DNA from: an uncultured Verrucomicrobia subdivision 3 bacterium
GTDB lineage: Bacteria; Verrucomicrobiota; Verrucomicrobiia; Limisphaerales; UBA11358
Direction of reading: 5' to 3'
NCBI GenBank assembly: GCA_903861445.1
Contig: CAIOUK010000277.1
Coordinates: forward strand, 1 to 7,152
DNA length: 7,152 nt
This document shows positions 1 through 5,769 of the stretch, piece by piece. A model generated the notes under the pieces. The model saw nothing but the letters and a program-made list of their open reading frames with translations. It made no database searches and was not told the DNA's origin. Each line of letters opens with the position of its first letter. The stretch's first letter is position 1. The translations under genes and the position numbers were made by a program.

Positions 1-858
1 GCCGAAAACACCGTCATCCACGCCGTGCGGCAGCATTTTTTCGTGGATGGTCAGGACGGCATTACGCAGCCCGTCGGGATGCTTGGCGCGCGGCTGGAAG
101 TGGACATGCATGTCATCCACGGCCACGCCAACCGTCTGCAAAACATCGTCCGCCTCGTCCGCGCCACCTCGCTGGAAGTGGACGACATTGTTTTCAACGG
201 TATCGCCACGTCGCTCGCGCTCTTGTCGAACGAGCAGAAGGAACTCGGCGCGCTCGTGATTGACATCGGCGGCGGCACGACGGAATTCGTTGTTTATTCC
301 GACGGTGTCATCCGGCACAGCGGCGTGCTGGCGGTCGGCGGCGACCACGTTTCCAACGATCTGGCCTACGGCTTGAAAGTGCCGTTGAGCCGCGCGGAAA
401 AACTGAAGCTCGAACACGGCACCGCGATTGCCACCGAAGCCGCCAAAGGCCAAACCTTGAGCATCACCAACGAACTCGGCCTCGAACTCAAGCGCATCAA
501 CCTCGGTCATCTGCAGCGCATCATGTCGCTACGGCTGGAGGAATTGTTCCAGCTCATCGCGCAGGATTTGGAGCAGGCCGGCCTGACGGATTATTTGCGT
601 GCCGGCGTTTTCCTGTGCGGCGGCGGCTCGCGCGTGCCGGGCATCGTGCAACTGGCGGAAAATGTTTTTCAGATGAACGTCACGCCCGGTCACGCCGGTG
701 CCGTCAGCGGTCTGACCACTGCGCTCGACCAGCCGGAATTTGCCGCCGCCATCGGCTTGGTGAAATATGGCTCGTTGAAAAATCGCCGCCGCGCCGCGCG
801 GCCGTCGCTCGTATCGGGCATCAAGGGCGTGTTTGGAAAATTTTTACCCCGCAACTGA
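1..858 (+). CDS. ftsA: Cell division protein FtsA, 3' part (5' end outside window)
   Basis: FtsA is the actin-like protein that anchors FtsZ filaments to the inner membrane at the division site and helps recruit later division proteins. The reading frame is open from base 1, so the gene is cut by the window edge; 285 residues plus the stop are visible. The frame begins with residues that fit the FtsA 1C subdomain (a VGMLGARLEVDMHVIHG stretch). The actin-type phosphate-2 motif DIGGGTTEF starts near visible residue 88, and an adenosine-type motif CGGGSRVPGI near residues 206-215. The last residues (SLVSGIKGVFGKFLPRN) form a short basic, amphipathic tail like the FtsA membrane-targeting helix. 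The GTG at 25 is only an internal valine. ftsZ follows after 10 bp, the normal ftsA-ftsZ order, and the two are probably co-transcribed. Family assignment is secure from the motifs and the neighbour. Confidence 0.95.
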   Translation, partial: AENTVIHAVRQHFFVDGQDGITQPVGMLGARLEVDMHVIHGHANRLQNIVRLVRATSLEVDDIVFNGIATSLALLSNEQKELGALVIDIGGGTTEFVVYSDGVIRHSGVLAVGGDHVSNDLAYGLKVPLSRAEKLKLEHGTAIATEAAKGQTLSITNELGLELKRINLGHLQRIMSLRLEELFQLIAQDLEQAGLTDYLRAGVFLCGGGSRVPGIVQLAENVFQMNVTPGHAGAVSGLTTALDQPEFAAAIGLVKYGSLKNRRRAARPSLVSGIKGVFGKFLPRN

Positions 859-868
859 AAGGCCGACC

Positions 869-2083
869 ATGTCCACTGAAAACGAAATCCCTCTCTTTGA
901 AACGCCGGAAGTTTCCGGCCGGCCCGTGGTGCGGATCATCGCCGTCGGCAATGCCGGCGACGCGTTGCTCGGCGGGCTGACGCCGGCTGAATTTGCCGGC
1001 GCGGAATCGGTCGCCGTCAACACCGATGCCGCCGCGCTCGCCGCGACCACCGCCACGGTGAAGATTCATCTGGAAAATAAATTATTTCGCGGCCTTGGCT
1101 CCGGCGGCGATCCTGAACGCGCCCGTGCGCTGGCGGAAGAACAATTTTCCACGCTCAAATCCGCGTGCGCCGGTGCGAATGTGGTATTCATTTTGGCCGG
1201 ACTCGGTGGCGGCGCGGGCAGCGGCATCAGCCCGATTCTGGCGAAGGCCGCGCACGAGGCCGGCGCGCTGGTGCTGGCGTTTGTCACGCTGCCGTTCGAG
1301 TGTGAAGGCAACCGGCGCGACGCGCAGGCGCAGGCCGCGCTGGAACAGCTCAAGTCCGCCGCCGACGGCGTCATCTGTCTGCCCAGCCAGAAAATTTTCA
1401 AGCTCATTGACGAAAACTCCACGCTCGTCGAGACCTTCCGCGTCACCGGCGGATTTCTCATCGAAGGCGTGCGCGGCGTGTGGTCGCTGCTGACGCGGCC
1501 GGGGCTGATCCAAGTTCACTTCAGCGATTTGTGCGCGCTCATCCGCGACCGCCATGCGGAAAACGCCTTTGCGTTCGTGGAGGCCGCCGGGCCGGGCCGC
1601 GCGCGCGCAGTGGCGGAAAAAATTCTCACGCATCCGCTGCTGGACGAGGGCCGCGTGTTGGCGGAATCCGACGCGGTGCTGGTGAGTTTGACCGCCGGGA
1701 AAGATTTGACGATGGCCGAAATCAATCGCGTGATGGAGCAGGTGAAAAGTCAGTGCAGCCACGCGCAAATCATCATGGGCGCGGCGGTGGATGGCGCGTT
1801 GAAGGAAAAATTGTGCGTGACGGTCATCGCCGCGCGGCAAAATGCGCAGCCGACGAGCGTGACGCCGCGGCACGAAACGCGCAGCGTGACGCCGACGGCG
1901 GGTCATCGCGAAGTGGTGGTCGCGCGCGGACGCCAGCGGCGCGCGGGCGGCAAGGCGGTGCAGGGGCAGTTGCCGCTTTCGATTGTGTCCAAGGGCCGGT
2001 TTGACAAGAGCGAGCCGACGCTGCACAAGGGCGAGGATTTGGATTTGCCGACGTTCATCCGGCGCGGCGTGCCGTTGAATTGA
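869..2083 (+). CDS. ftsZ: Divergent cell division protein FtsZ
   Basis: FtsZ is the tubulin-like GTPase that polymerises into the division ring. This 404-residue version keeps the family order: a T1-like glycine loop (VGNAGDALL, 26-34), NTDAAAL (51-57), RGLGSGGDP (74-82), the tubulin signature as GLGGGAGSG (111-119), PFECEGNRR (142-150), the T7 loop as GLIQVHFSD (212-220), a C-terminal domain ending near residue 323, a linker of about 65 residues, and the tail peptide DLPTFIRRG (392-400) that normally binds FtsA. Many catalytic positions differ. The T7 Asn is Gln215 and the first T7 Asp is His217, with Asp220 kept. The signature threonines are Ala116 and Ser118. The base-contacting Asn/Asp of helix H7 appear as Gly194-Gly195. 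The Asn of the usual PN motif is Ser173. I chose the ATG at 869 because AAAGG (858-862) precedes it by 6 nt. A TTG at 833 would overlap ftsA and add 12 unconserved residues. The FtsZ assignment is firm; GTPase competence is doubtful. Confidence 0.93.
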   Translation: MSTENEIPLFETPEVSGRPVVRIIAVGNAGDALLGGLTPAEFAGAESVAVNTDAAALAATTATVKIHLENKLFRGLGSGGDPERARALAEEQFSTLKSACAGANVVFILAGLGGGAGSGISPILAKAAHEAGALVLAFVTLPFECEGNRRDAQAQAALEQLKSAADGVICLPSQKIFKLIDENSTLVETFRVTGGFLIEGVRGVWSLLTRPGLIQVHFSDLCALIRDRHAENAFAFVEAAGPGRARAVAEKILTHPLLDEGRVLAESDAVLVSLTAGKDLTMAEINRVMEQVKSQCSHAQIIMGAAVDGALKEKLCVTVIAARQNAQPTSVTPRHETRSVTPTAGHREVVVARGRQRRAGGKAVQGQLPLSIVSKGRFDKSEPTLHKGEDLDLPTFIRRGVPLN

Positions 2084-2085
2084 TT

Positions 2086-2108
2086 TTTACCGGAAACCTT
2101 TCGGTAAA
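2086..2108 (+). terminator. Hairpin just after the ftsZ stop (possible weak terminator)
   Basis: The arms TTTACCGGAA (2086-2095) and TTTCGGTAAA (2099-2108) pair over 10 bp with one G-U, around a 3-nt loop, two bases after the ftsZ stop. No T-run follows the right arm, so it is not a classical rho-independent terminator. It may mark the end of the ftsZ transcript or stabilise its 3' end. The left arm also supplies a TTTACC that could serve as a -35 for a weak promoter of the next gene (AATACT at 2110-2115, 18 bp spacing). Both readings are inferences. Confidence 0.4.
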
Positions 2109-2129
2109 TAATACTGTCGGTCAACTACG

Positions 2130-2519
2130 ATGCGAACCGTCCTCCAGATCATTCTCTGTGTTGCAGCGTGCGCAGGTTTTTTTGGCTGCTCGCCTACCCA
2201 GTCACCCAAAGCGCAATGGCGGGAACAGTTTCTCATCTCTCATGGCTTCCATCGCGAAGAGCGAGATACTTTCAGTCGTCATTATGACAGCCTCAGTGAA
2301 GCGAGCCGCCACATTGGATTCTCGATGCGCTCGGCGTTTGTGCCACCCAATGGTCCGGCATTTGGGCCGGACGTGCGCGTGTTTGATTTAGACGGCTGGG
2401 GCTTCGTTGTCACTGCGGATAGAGGCCGGACTTTAAATGATTTGAGCACACCCTGCACAGTGGGCACAGCATTGTTCCAAGTGCCACCTGAAAAGGAGAT
2501 GCCGAAAGGATTCAGATAG
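2130..2519 (+). CDS. Predicted small lipoprotein, function unknown
   Basis: This 129-residue protein starts with a short hydrophobic segment (residues 3-19) ending in FFGC with Cys20. That arrangement fits a lipoprotein signal peptide cut before Cys20, although Phe at -3 is not the commonest residue. The mature part would be about 110 residues, presumably facing the periplasm. It shows no enzyme motif I recognise. It includes a His/Arg-rich stretch (HGFHREERDTFSRHYDS) and a later strand-like part (VRVFDLDGWGFVVTADRGRTLND). There is no clear ribosome binding site before the ATG. GC content is visibly lower than in ftsZ and folE2, so it may be a lineage-specific or acquired gene. It converges on the minus-strand EEP gene with only 25 bp between the stops and no obvious terminator there. 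Being a real gene is likely from the signal peptide; its role is unknown. Confidence 0.62.
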   Translation: MRTVLQIILCVAACAGFFGCSPTQSPKAQWREQFLISHGFHREERDTFSRHYDSLSEASRHIGFSMRSAFVPPNGPAFGPDVRVFDLDGWGFVVTADRGRTLNDLSTPCTVGTALFQVPPEKEMPKGFR

Positions 2520-2544
2520 TTAGTTCAACAGATAAAACCAGTAG

Positions 2545-3531
2545 TCAATTTTCCGTAGAAAAAGTTGCTACGATGGGGCGGTGGTCAGAGCCAATCCCCC
2601 AATTGGAAATCGCTGGAATGTAGGTGTCCTGCTTCACCCAATGCTTCAAAAGTCCAGAGCTGATTAAAATGTAGTCAATCCGGCTGTAGGTGTCGTTCTT
2701 GCCGTAGAAATAAGTCCACGCGACGTTGCGCGGCGTGAAGTAGGGCGGCTCGCCGGGCGCGGTGTCGCCGTTGCGCTCGGCAGGGCGCGTGTCGGTAAGC
2801 TTAACTTTTCCGCGGCCGATGATTTGCTTGATGACGGCAGAATCTTTTTCGTCATTGAAATCACCGAGGACAACGAGCTTCGCGTCGGGATTTTGGGCGA
2901 GGCGCATCTCAATGATTTTTCGCAAAATCTTGGCTTCGCCCAATCGTTCCTCGGCTTCGTCGGCTTCCGGCGTCGAGAGATGCGATTTCAAATGTGCGGC
3001 GATAAACGTGAAGGTGAAATTGGTCGCGGCCTGAAGGTCGAGTTCGGCAAAGCCGCGTTTGACCTGAAAGCGTTTGCCGTCGAGCAGAAATAATTCATTC
3101 GTGTGCGGTCGGCGCGCGACGATGGGCAGTTTGCTCAACACGGCGATGTGGATGTTCGTATCAAAACTCTGGATGTGTTCCCAAAACGGAAAATCCTGGC
3201 CGTCGGCCTTGAGCGCGGCGCGCAGTTCGAGCAGCGCGTTGGTGCTGCCCATTTCTTCGAGCGCGAGCACGTCGGGATTCAGGGCGCGGATGGTTTCGCG
3301 GACTTTGGCCTTGGCCTCGGCGGATTTAACGGCGTGGCGGGAAGCGGTCGGCTGATCGAGATAGTTTTCGACGTTGTAGGTCGCGATGCGAAAAGTGCCG
3401 GCCATGGCGTTTAGGCCGGTCAGAACCGCAGCAAAAATGGCGACGCGACGAAGCACGGAAACAGGGTAAATCCGCCGCGCCAAGGACGAAAGCAAAACTG
3501 CTGGTCGGCGGGTTAAAAATAGTTTGAACAA
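2545..3531 (-). CDS. Secreted endonuclease/exonuclease/phosphatase (EEP) family protein
   Basis: This is a 328-residue member of the EEP (exonuclease III/DNase I-like) superfamily of metal-dependent phosphodiesterases and phosphatases. The family motifs appear in order: ATYNVENY with Asn53, LALEEMG with Glu92/Glu93, AAHLKS with His180, VVLGDFND with Asp224 and Asn226, SRIDYIL with Asp286, and the closing GSDHRPI with Asp316-His317. All catalytic positions look intact. The catalytic domain starts right after a hydrophobic segment ending AMAG near residue 45, which suggests export across the inner membrane. The start is uncertain. TTG at 3531 gives 25 residues before the signal-like segment; GTG at 3456 would give a more normal signal peptide (MLRRVAIFAAVLTGLNAMAG). 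Neither has a strong ribosome binding site. The substrate (nucleic acid, lipid headgroup or sugar phosphate) cannot be told from sequence. It is divergent from folE2. Confidence 0.88.
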   Translation of the reverse strand: MFKLFLTRRPAVLLSSLARRIYPVSVLRRVAIFAAVLTGLNAMAGTFRIATYNVENYLDQPTASRHAVKSAEAKAKVRETIRALNPDVLALEEMGSTNALLELRAALKADGQDFPFWEHIQSFDTNIHIAVLSKLPIVARRPHTNELFLLDGKRFQVKRGFAELDLQAATNFTFTFIAAHLKSHLSTPEADEAEERLGEAKILRKIIEMRLAQNPDAKLVVLGDFNDEKDSAVIKQIIGRGKVKLTDTRPAERNGDTAPGEPPYFTPRNVAWTYFYGKNDTYSRIDYILISSGLLKHWVKQDTYIPAISNWGIGSDHRPIVATFSTEN

Positions 3532-3578
3532 ATTTCCGCCCGCCCGGTCTATTTATCTGATTGGTTTGGGTTATGGGT

Positions 3579-3623
3579 AAAGCGCCTGACTTTTAATGGG
3601 TTTTAAGTCAGGCGCTTTTTTTT
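3579..3623 (+). terminator. Strong rho-independent terminator in a divergent gap
   Basis: A perfect 14-bp stem (AAAGCGCCTGACTT at 3579-3592, AAGTCAGGCGCTTT at 3605-3618) with a 12-nt loop runs into eight consecutive T residues (3616-3623). By structure it terminates rightward transcription. It lies between the start of the leftward EEP gene and the start of rightward folE2, so no annotated rightward gene ends at it. It could end a small RNA, attenuate a leader of folE2, stop antisense transcription, or be left over from a lost gene. Confidence 0.85.
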
Positions 3624-3649
3624 GCCAAAACCCGCAAAGCTGCTACTTT
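3622..3649 (+). promoter_or_regulatory. Candidate folE2 promoter giving a leaderless mRNA
   Basis: TTGCCA (3622-3627) and TACTTT (3644-3649) are separated by 16 bp. TGC immediately before the second box makes an extended -10. A start seven bases after the -10 would fall at about 3656, which is the A of the folE2 ATG, so the transcript would have essentially no leader. This agrees with the absence of a Shine-Dalgarno sequence. The -35 overlaps the T-run of the upstream terminator. This is a pattern match only. Confidence 0.4.
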
Positions 3650-3655
3650 CCTTCC

Positions 3656-4507
3656 ATGTCTCGTAAAGCCAAAAGCAAAATTTCGGCGCTCAAATTGGAC
3701 GACAAGCAGAGCGAACGCGACCATCGCGAGCTGCGGATTGACAAGGTCGGCGTGCGCGGCTTGAAATTTCCGATCCAGGTGCGCGACCGCGTCCATCGCG
3801 TGCAAAACACCGTCGCCACGCTGGGGATGTTCGTGGACTTGCCGAAGGAATTTAAGGGCACGCACATGAGCCGGTTCGTGGAGGTGCTCACGTCGCACGG
3901 CAACGTCATCCACGTCGCGAACATCATGGAGATTTTGCAGGAGCTGCAACGGAAGCTGAATTCCGCCACGTCGCATCTGGAAATTGAGTTTCCCTATTTC
4001 ATGAGCAAGAAATCGCCGGTGTCGCGGCGCGAGAGCCTGATGGATTACATCGCGCGGTTCGACGCGGCGGCGTGTGGCAAAGAAACAGATTTTGTCCTGA
4101 CGGTGAGGGTGAACGTGACGACGCTTTGTCCGTGCTCCAAGGCGATTGCCAAATACGGCGCGCACAACCAGCGCGGCGAGGTGACGGTGGCGTTGCGGTT
4201 CAAGAAAATTGTCTGGATCGAGGAAGTCATCGAGATGATCGAGGCGTCGGCGAGTTCCGAACTTTATGCGCTGCTCAAGCGGCAGGACGAAAAAGCCGTG
4301 ACGGAGCGCGCGTATGAAAACCCGGTTTTTGTTGAGGATTTGGTGCGTAACGTGGCGCTGCGGCTCAACGCGCATCCGCTGGTGACGTGGTATAAGGTCG
4401 AGGCAGAAAACTTCGAGAGCATCCATAACCACAATGCTTACGCGTGCATTGAGCGTCAGCCGGAAATCCGCATCAAGCTGGCGAAGCTGCCGCGCGGGGC
4501 AGTGTAG
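3656..4507 (+). CDS. folE2: GTP cyclohydrolase FolE2 (type IB)
   Basis: FolE2 converts GTP to 7,8-dihydroneopterin triphosphate, the first step of folate (and often queuosine) synthesis. Unlike FolE, it does not depend on zinc; characterised members work with Mn or Fe. In many bacteria folE2 is switched on by zinc starvation. The 283-residue protein carries the family hallmarks: VGVRGLKFPI (31-40), KGTHMSRFVEVL (67-78), TLCPCSK (156-162) with the conserved active-site cysteine region, YGAHNQRGEVTV (167-178) with His170, ENPVFVEDLVR (221-231), and FESIHNHNAYA (253-263). Length is close to the family norm. I chose the ATG at 3656. An upstream in-frame ATG at 3596 would lie inside the terminator loop and add 20 residues not typical of the family. 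No Shine-Dalgarno is visible. The next gene, the DksA-like one, begins 70 bp downstream. The call is firm. Confidence 0.95.
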   Translation: MSRKAKSKISALKLDDKQSERDHRELRIDKVGVRGLKFPIQVRDRVHRVQNTVATLGMFVDLPKEFKGTHMSRFVEVLTSHGNVIHVANIMEILQELQRKLNSATSHLEIEFPYFMSKKSPVSRRESLMDYIARFDAAACGKETDFVLTVRVNVTTLCPCSKAIAKYGAHNQRGEVTVALRFKKIVWIEEVIEMIEASASSELYALLKRQDEKAVTERAYENPVFVEDLVRNVALRLNAHPLVTWYKVEAENFESIHNHNAYACIERQPEIRIKLAKLPRGAV

Positions 4508-4547
4508 CGAAATTCCGAAAAATTTTAGTGGCTTATTTGGGATACTT

Positions 4548-4556
4548 TGCTACATT
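4548..4556 (+). promoter_or_regulatory. Possible extended -10 element for the dksA-like gene
   Basis: TGC followed by TACATT (4551-4556) and then TC closely matches the TGC-TACTTT-TC found before folE2. The -35 region at the right spacing (near 4529-4534) is poor. Transcription would start near 4563. Support comes only from similarity to the folE2 upstream element and its position in a 70-bp gap. Confidence 0.25.
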
Positions 4557-4577
4557 CCCGCCCCTTTGAAGCATTGA

Positions 4578-5237
4578 ATGGGCCGGTTTCGGCCCGCAGA
4601 CAATTTTGATTTTGTGACAACCAAGAAAAAAGCCGTCAAAGCCGTTAAGAAAAAAATCGCGAAGAAGCAGGTCGCGCCGCGCGGCACGGCCAAGAAAATA
4701 GCCACGTCGTCGGCTATTTTGGGTCGTCCGGTCGCCAAGGCGAGCGCCGCCGTGGACTTGAAAAAAGTGAAGCGCGAATGGCAGAAGTATTGCCTGCGTT
4801 TGCTGGAGTTGCGCGAGCAATTGACCAAGCAGATGAACGGGCTCGCCCAAGAATCGGCGCAGGAAATGGCCGGCTACAGCCTGCACATGGCGGATTCCGG
4901 CACGGATAATTTTGACCGCGATTTTGCGTTGAGCCTGTTGTCCTCCGATCAGGATGCGGTTTATGAAATCGAGGAGGCTCTCAAGCGCATCGAGCGCAAG
5001 ACCTACGGTGTGTGCGAATTGACCGGCAAGAGCATTCCCAAGGCACGGCTCGAAGCGATTCCCTGGACGCGCTTTACCGTGGACGCGCAAGCGCAACTGG
5101 AACGCGAAGGCGCCTTGAAATCCCGCCGCCTTGGCACATTGGGAACAATTGATGCAGTCGGCACGACCACAGATGTGGACGGCGATGACGAAGAACATTC
5201 CGAAGAACCCGCAAAAGCGAACAAAGAGAAAGAATAA
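4578..5237 (+). CDS. DksA/TraR-family protein with a degenerate zinc finger and basic tail
   Basis: DksA/TraR proteins bind the RNA polymerase secondary channel and modulate initiation, often with ppGpp. Up to about residue 60 this 219-residue protein is a lysine/alanine-rich basic tail (KKKAVKAVKKKIAKK). A helical region follows (61-140) whose coiled-coil tip has TDNFDRDFA with Asp110 and Asp113, as in the DxxD tip of DksA. The zinc-finger region then reads YGVCELTGKSIPKARLEAIP. Cys146 is present, but the other three ligand positions are Thr149, Thr167 and Ala170, so the C4 site cannot form. The C-terminus is acidic, then lysine/glutamate-rich (DVDGDDEEHSEEP). ATG at 4578 gives the longest form. 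GTG at 4614 would start at TTKKKAVK and may be the true start, because a hairpin lies between them. rpmG follows after 5 bp. Zinc-independent DksA paralogues such as DksA2 of Pseudomonas aeruginosa are known. Whether this is the cell's only DksA is unknown. Confidence 0.87.
   Translation: MGRFRPADNFDFVTTKKKAVKAVKKKIAKKQVAPRGTAKKIATSSAILGRPVAKASAAVDLKKVKREWQKYCLRLLELREQLTKQMNGLAQESAQEMAGYSLHMADSGTDNFDRDFALSLLSSDQDAVYEIEEALKRIERKTYGVCELTGKSIPKARLEAIPWTRFTVDAQAQLEREGALKSRRLGTLGTIDAVGTTTDVDGDDEEHSEEPAKANKEKE
4580..4595 (+). repeat. Short perfect hairpin at the 5' end of the dksA-like gene
   Basis: GGGCCG (4580-4585) and CGGCCC (4590-4595) form a perfect 6-bp GC-rich stem with a GTTT loop. It covers the ATG at 4578-4580 and the codons just after it. 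If translation starts at GTG 4614 it lies in the leader and could influence initiation; if ATG 4578 is used it would mask that start. No T-run follows, so it is not a terminator. Confidence 0.45.
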
Positions 5238-5242
5238 TATTT

Positions 5243-5410
5243 ATGGCCCGCGAAACCATCACCATCGAATGCTCCGAGGCACGCAAGGAAGGCAAGTCCC
5301 CTTCGCGCTACACCACCAGCCGCAATAAAAAATTGCAGACCGAAAAGCTGGAGGTTAAAAAATACAACCCCGCGCTCAAGCGCCATACCTTGCACAAGGA
5401 GATCAAATAA
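5243..5410 (+). CDS. rpmG: 50S ribosomal protein L33, cysteine-poor (C-) form
   Basis: A 55-residue ORF encodes ribosomal protein L33 of the large subunit. The family signature is clear: ARETITIECSEARKEG at the start, YTTSRNKK (23-30), LEVKKYNP (36-43) and the C-terminal KRHTLHKEIK. Zinc-binding L33 has two CxxC pairs. Here only Cys10 remains; the partner positions are Ala13, Asn42 and Leu45, so no zinc ribbon can form. C- forms occur as zinc-starvation paralogues in some bacteria, but are the only copy in others such as Escherichia coli. The ATG is 5 bp after the dksA-like stop, with a weak purine-rich site (AAAGAGAAAG) inside the end of that gene. rpsR follows after 3 bp, so the three genes probably form one transcription unit. 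Confidence 0.95.
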   Translation: MARETITIECSEARKEGKSPSRYTTSRNKKLQTEKLEVKKYNPALKRHTLHKEIK

Positions 5411-5413
5411 TTT

Positions 5414-5671
5414 ATGCCCCGCAAGACCAACACCGACAAGAAAACCGACAAGCGCGGCAAGAGCGTCCGCGAACAGCGCACCCCGCGCCCCAAGCCGAAG
5501 TGCGATTTCACCATTGACGCGCTCGACTACAAGAACGTCACCCTGCTCAAGACGTTTGTGACCGATCAGGGCCGCATCCTGCCGCGCAAATACACCGGTT
5601 TGCCCGCGCCCTACCAACGCCGCATGACCGCCGCCATCAAGCGCGCGCGCCAGATGCTGCTGATGAAGTAA
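5414..5671 (+). CDS. rpsR: 30S ribosomal protein S18
   Basis: This 85-residue protein is ribosomal protein S18 of the small subunit platform, which contacts S6 and 16S rRNA. The family core is evident: DALDYKNVTLLKTFVTDQGR (35-54), ILPRKYTGLPAPYQRRMTAAIKRAR (55-79). The N-terminal 28 residues are very basic. Where zinc-type S18 has CxxC, this one has Cys30-Asp-Phe-Thr33, so it is the non-zinc form, resembling the CRFT of E. coli. AAGGAG (5396-5401), inside the end of rpmG, is a good ribosome binding site 12 nt before the ATG. A strong terminator follows 8 bp after the stop and closes the dksA-like/rpmG/rpsR unit. The more usual neighbours of rpsR (rpsF, ssb, rplI) are absent, so this may be an alternative copy. 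Confidence 0.95.
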   Translation: MPRKTNTDKKTDKRGKSVREQRTPRPKPKCDFTIDALDYKNVTLLKTFVTDQGRILPRKYTGLPAPYQRRMTAAIKRARQMLLMK

Positions 5672-5679
5672 TTCTCCCG

Positions 5680-5717
5680 CCGCCCCGTTTTGCGCGTGCG
5701 AAACGGGGCGGTTTTTT
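5680..5717 (+). terminator. Rho-independent terminator after rpsR
   Basis: A 14-bp GC-rich stem (5680-5693 with 5698-5711, one G-U pair, GCGT loop) is followed by six T residues (5712-5717). It starts 8 bp after the rpsR stop and separates the ribosomal-protein unit from the metal transporter operon. Confidence 0.92.
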
Positions 5718-5728
5718 GTGGAAATCAG

Positions 5729-5745
5729 TTGCAAATGGTTTGCAA
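5729..5745. promoter_or_regulatory. Fur/Zur-like palindromic operator upstream of the ZIP gene
   Basis: TTGCAAA (5729-5735), TGG, TTTGCAA (5739-5745) is a perfect 7-3-7 inverted repeat, 24 bp before the ZIP start codon. The inner 15 bases (5730-5744) match the recalled actinobacterial Zur-box pattern TGAAAATGATTTTCA at 12 of 15 positions. A possible -10 (TAAAAT, 5747-5752) lies immediately downstream, so a bound repressor would cover the region between -35 and -10. The operon it precedes ends in a Fur-family regulator, which suggests autoregulation. Binding is inferred. Confidence 0.6.
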
Positions 5746-5769
5746 TTAAAATAAGTTGCCGCCGTCACC

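Noticed and set aside
833..868. TTG start of ftsZ inside the end of ftsA
   Set aside because: The ATG at 869 has an AAAGG site at the right distance and a normal start; the 12 extra residues just mirror ftsA sequence.
1082..2026. Long minus-strand open frame of 314 codons opposite ftsZ
   Set aside because: Antisense shadow of a GC-rich coding gene; its translation is His/Arg/Ala-rich with no family motif, whereas the plus frame is clearly FtsZ.
3621..3638. TTTGC and GCAAA inverted repeat in the folE2 promoter spacer, as a second Zur box
   Set aside because: Arms of 5 bp only, 8-bp spacing, and in the opposite (outward) order to the palindrome before the ZIP gene; too weak to claim.
3596..3655. 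Upstream ATG extension of folE2 by 20 residues
   Set aside because: The ATG lies in the loop of the terminator hairpin and the added residues are unlike FolE2 N-termini.
3532..3655. Metabolite riboswitch upstream of folE2
   Set aside because: Only the terminator hairpin is visible; I could not recognise a preQ1, tetrahydrofolate or other aptamer core in the short sequence before it.
3608..4432. Minus-strand open frame of 274 codons opposite folE2
   Set aside because: Overlaps folE2 almost entirely, compositionally odd, and would start inside a firm gene; folE2 motifs are unambiguous on the plus strand.
5003..5734. Minus-strand open frame of 243 codons across the dksA-like gene, rpmG and rpsR
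   Set aside because: Covers three recognisable plus-strand genes and their terminator, so it is a shadow frame.
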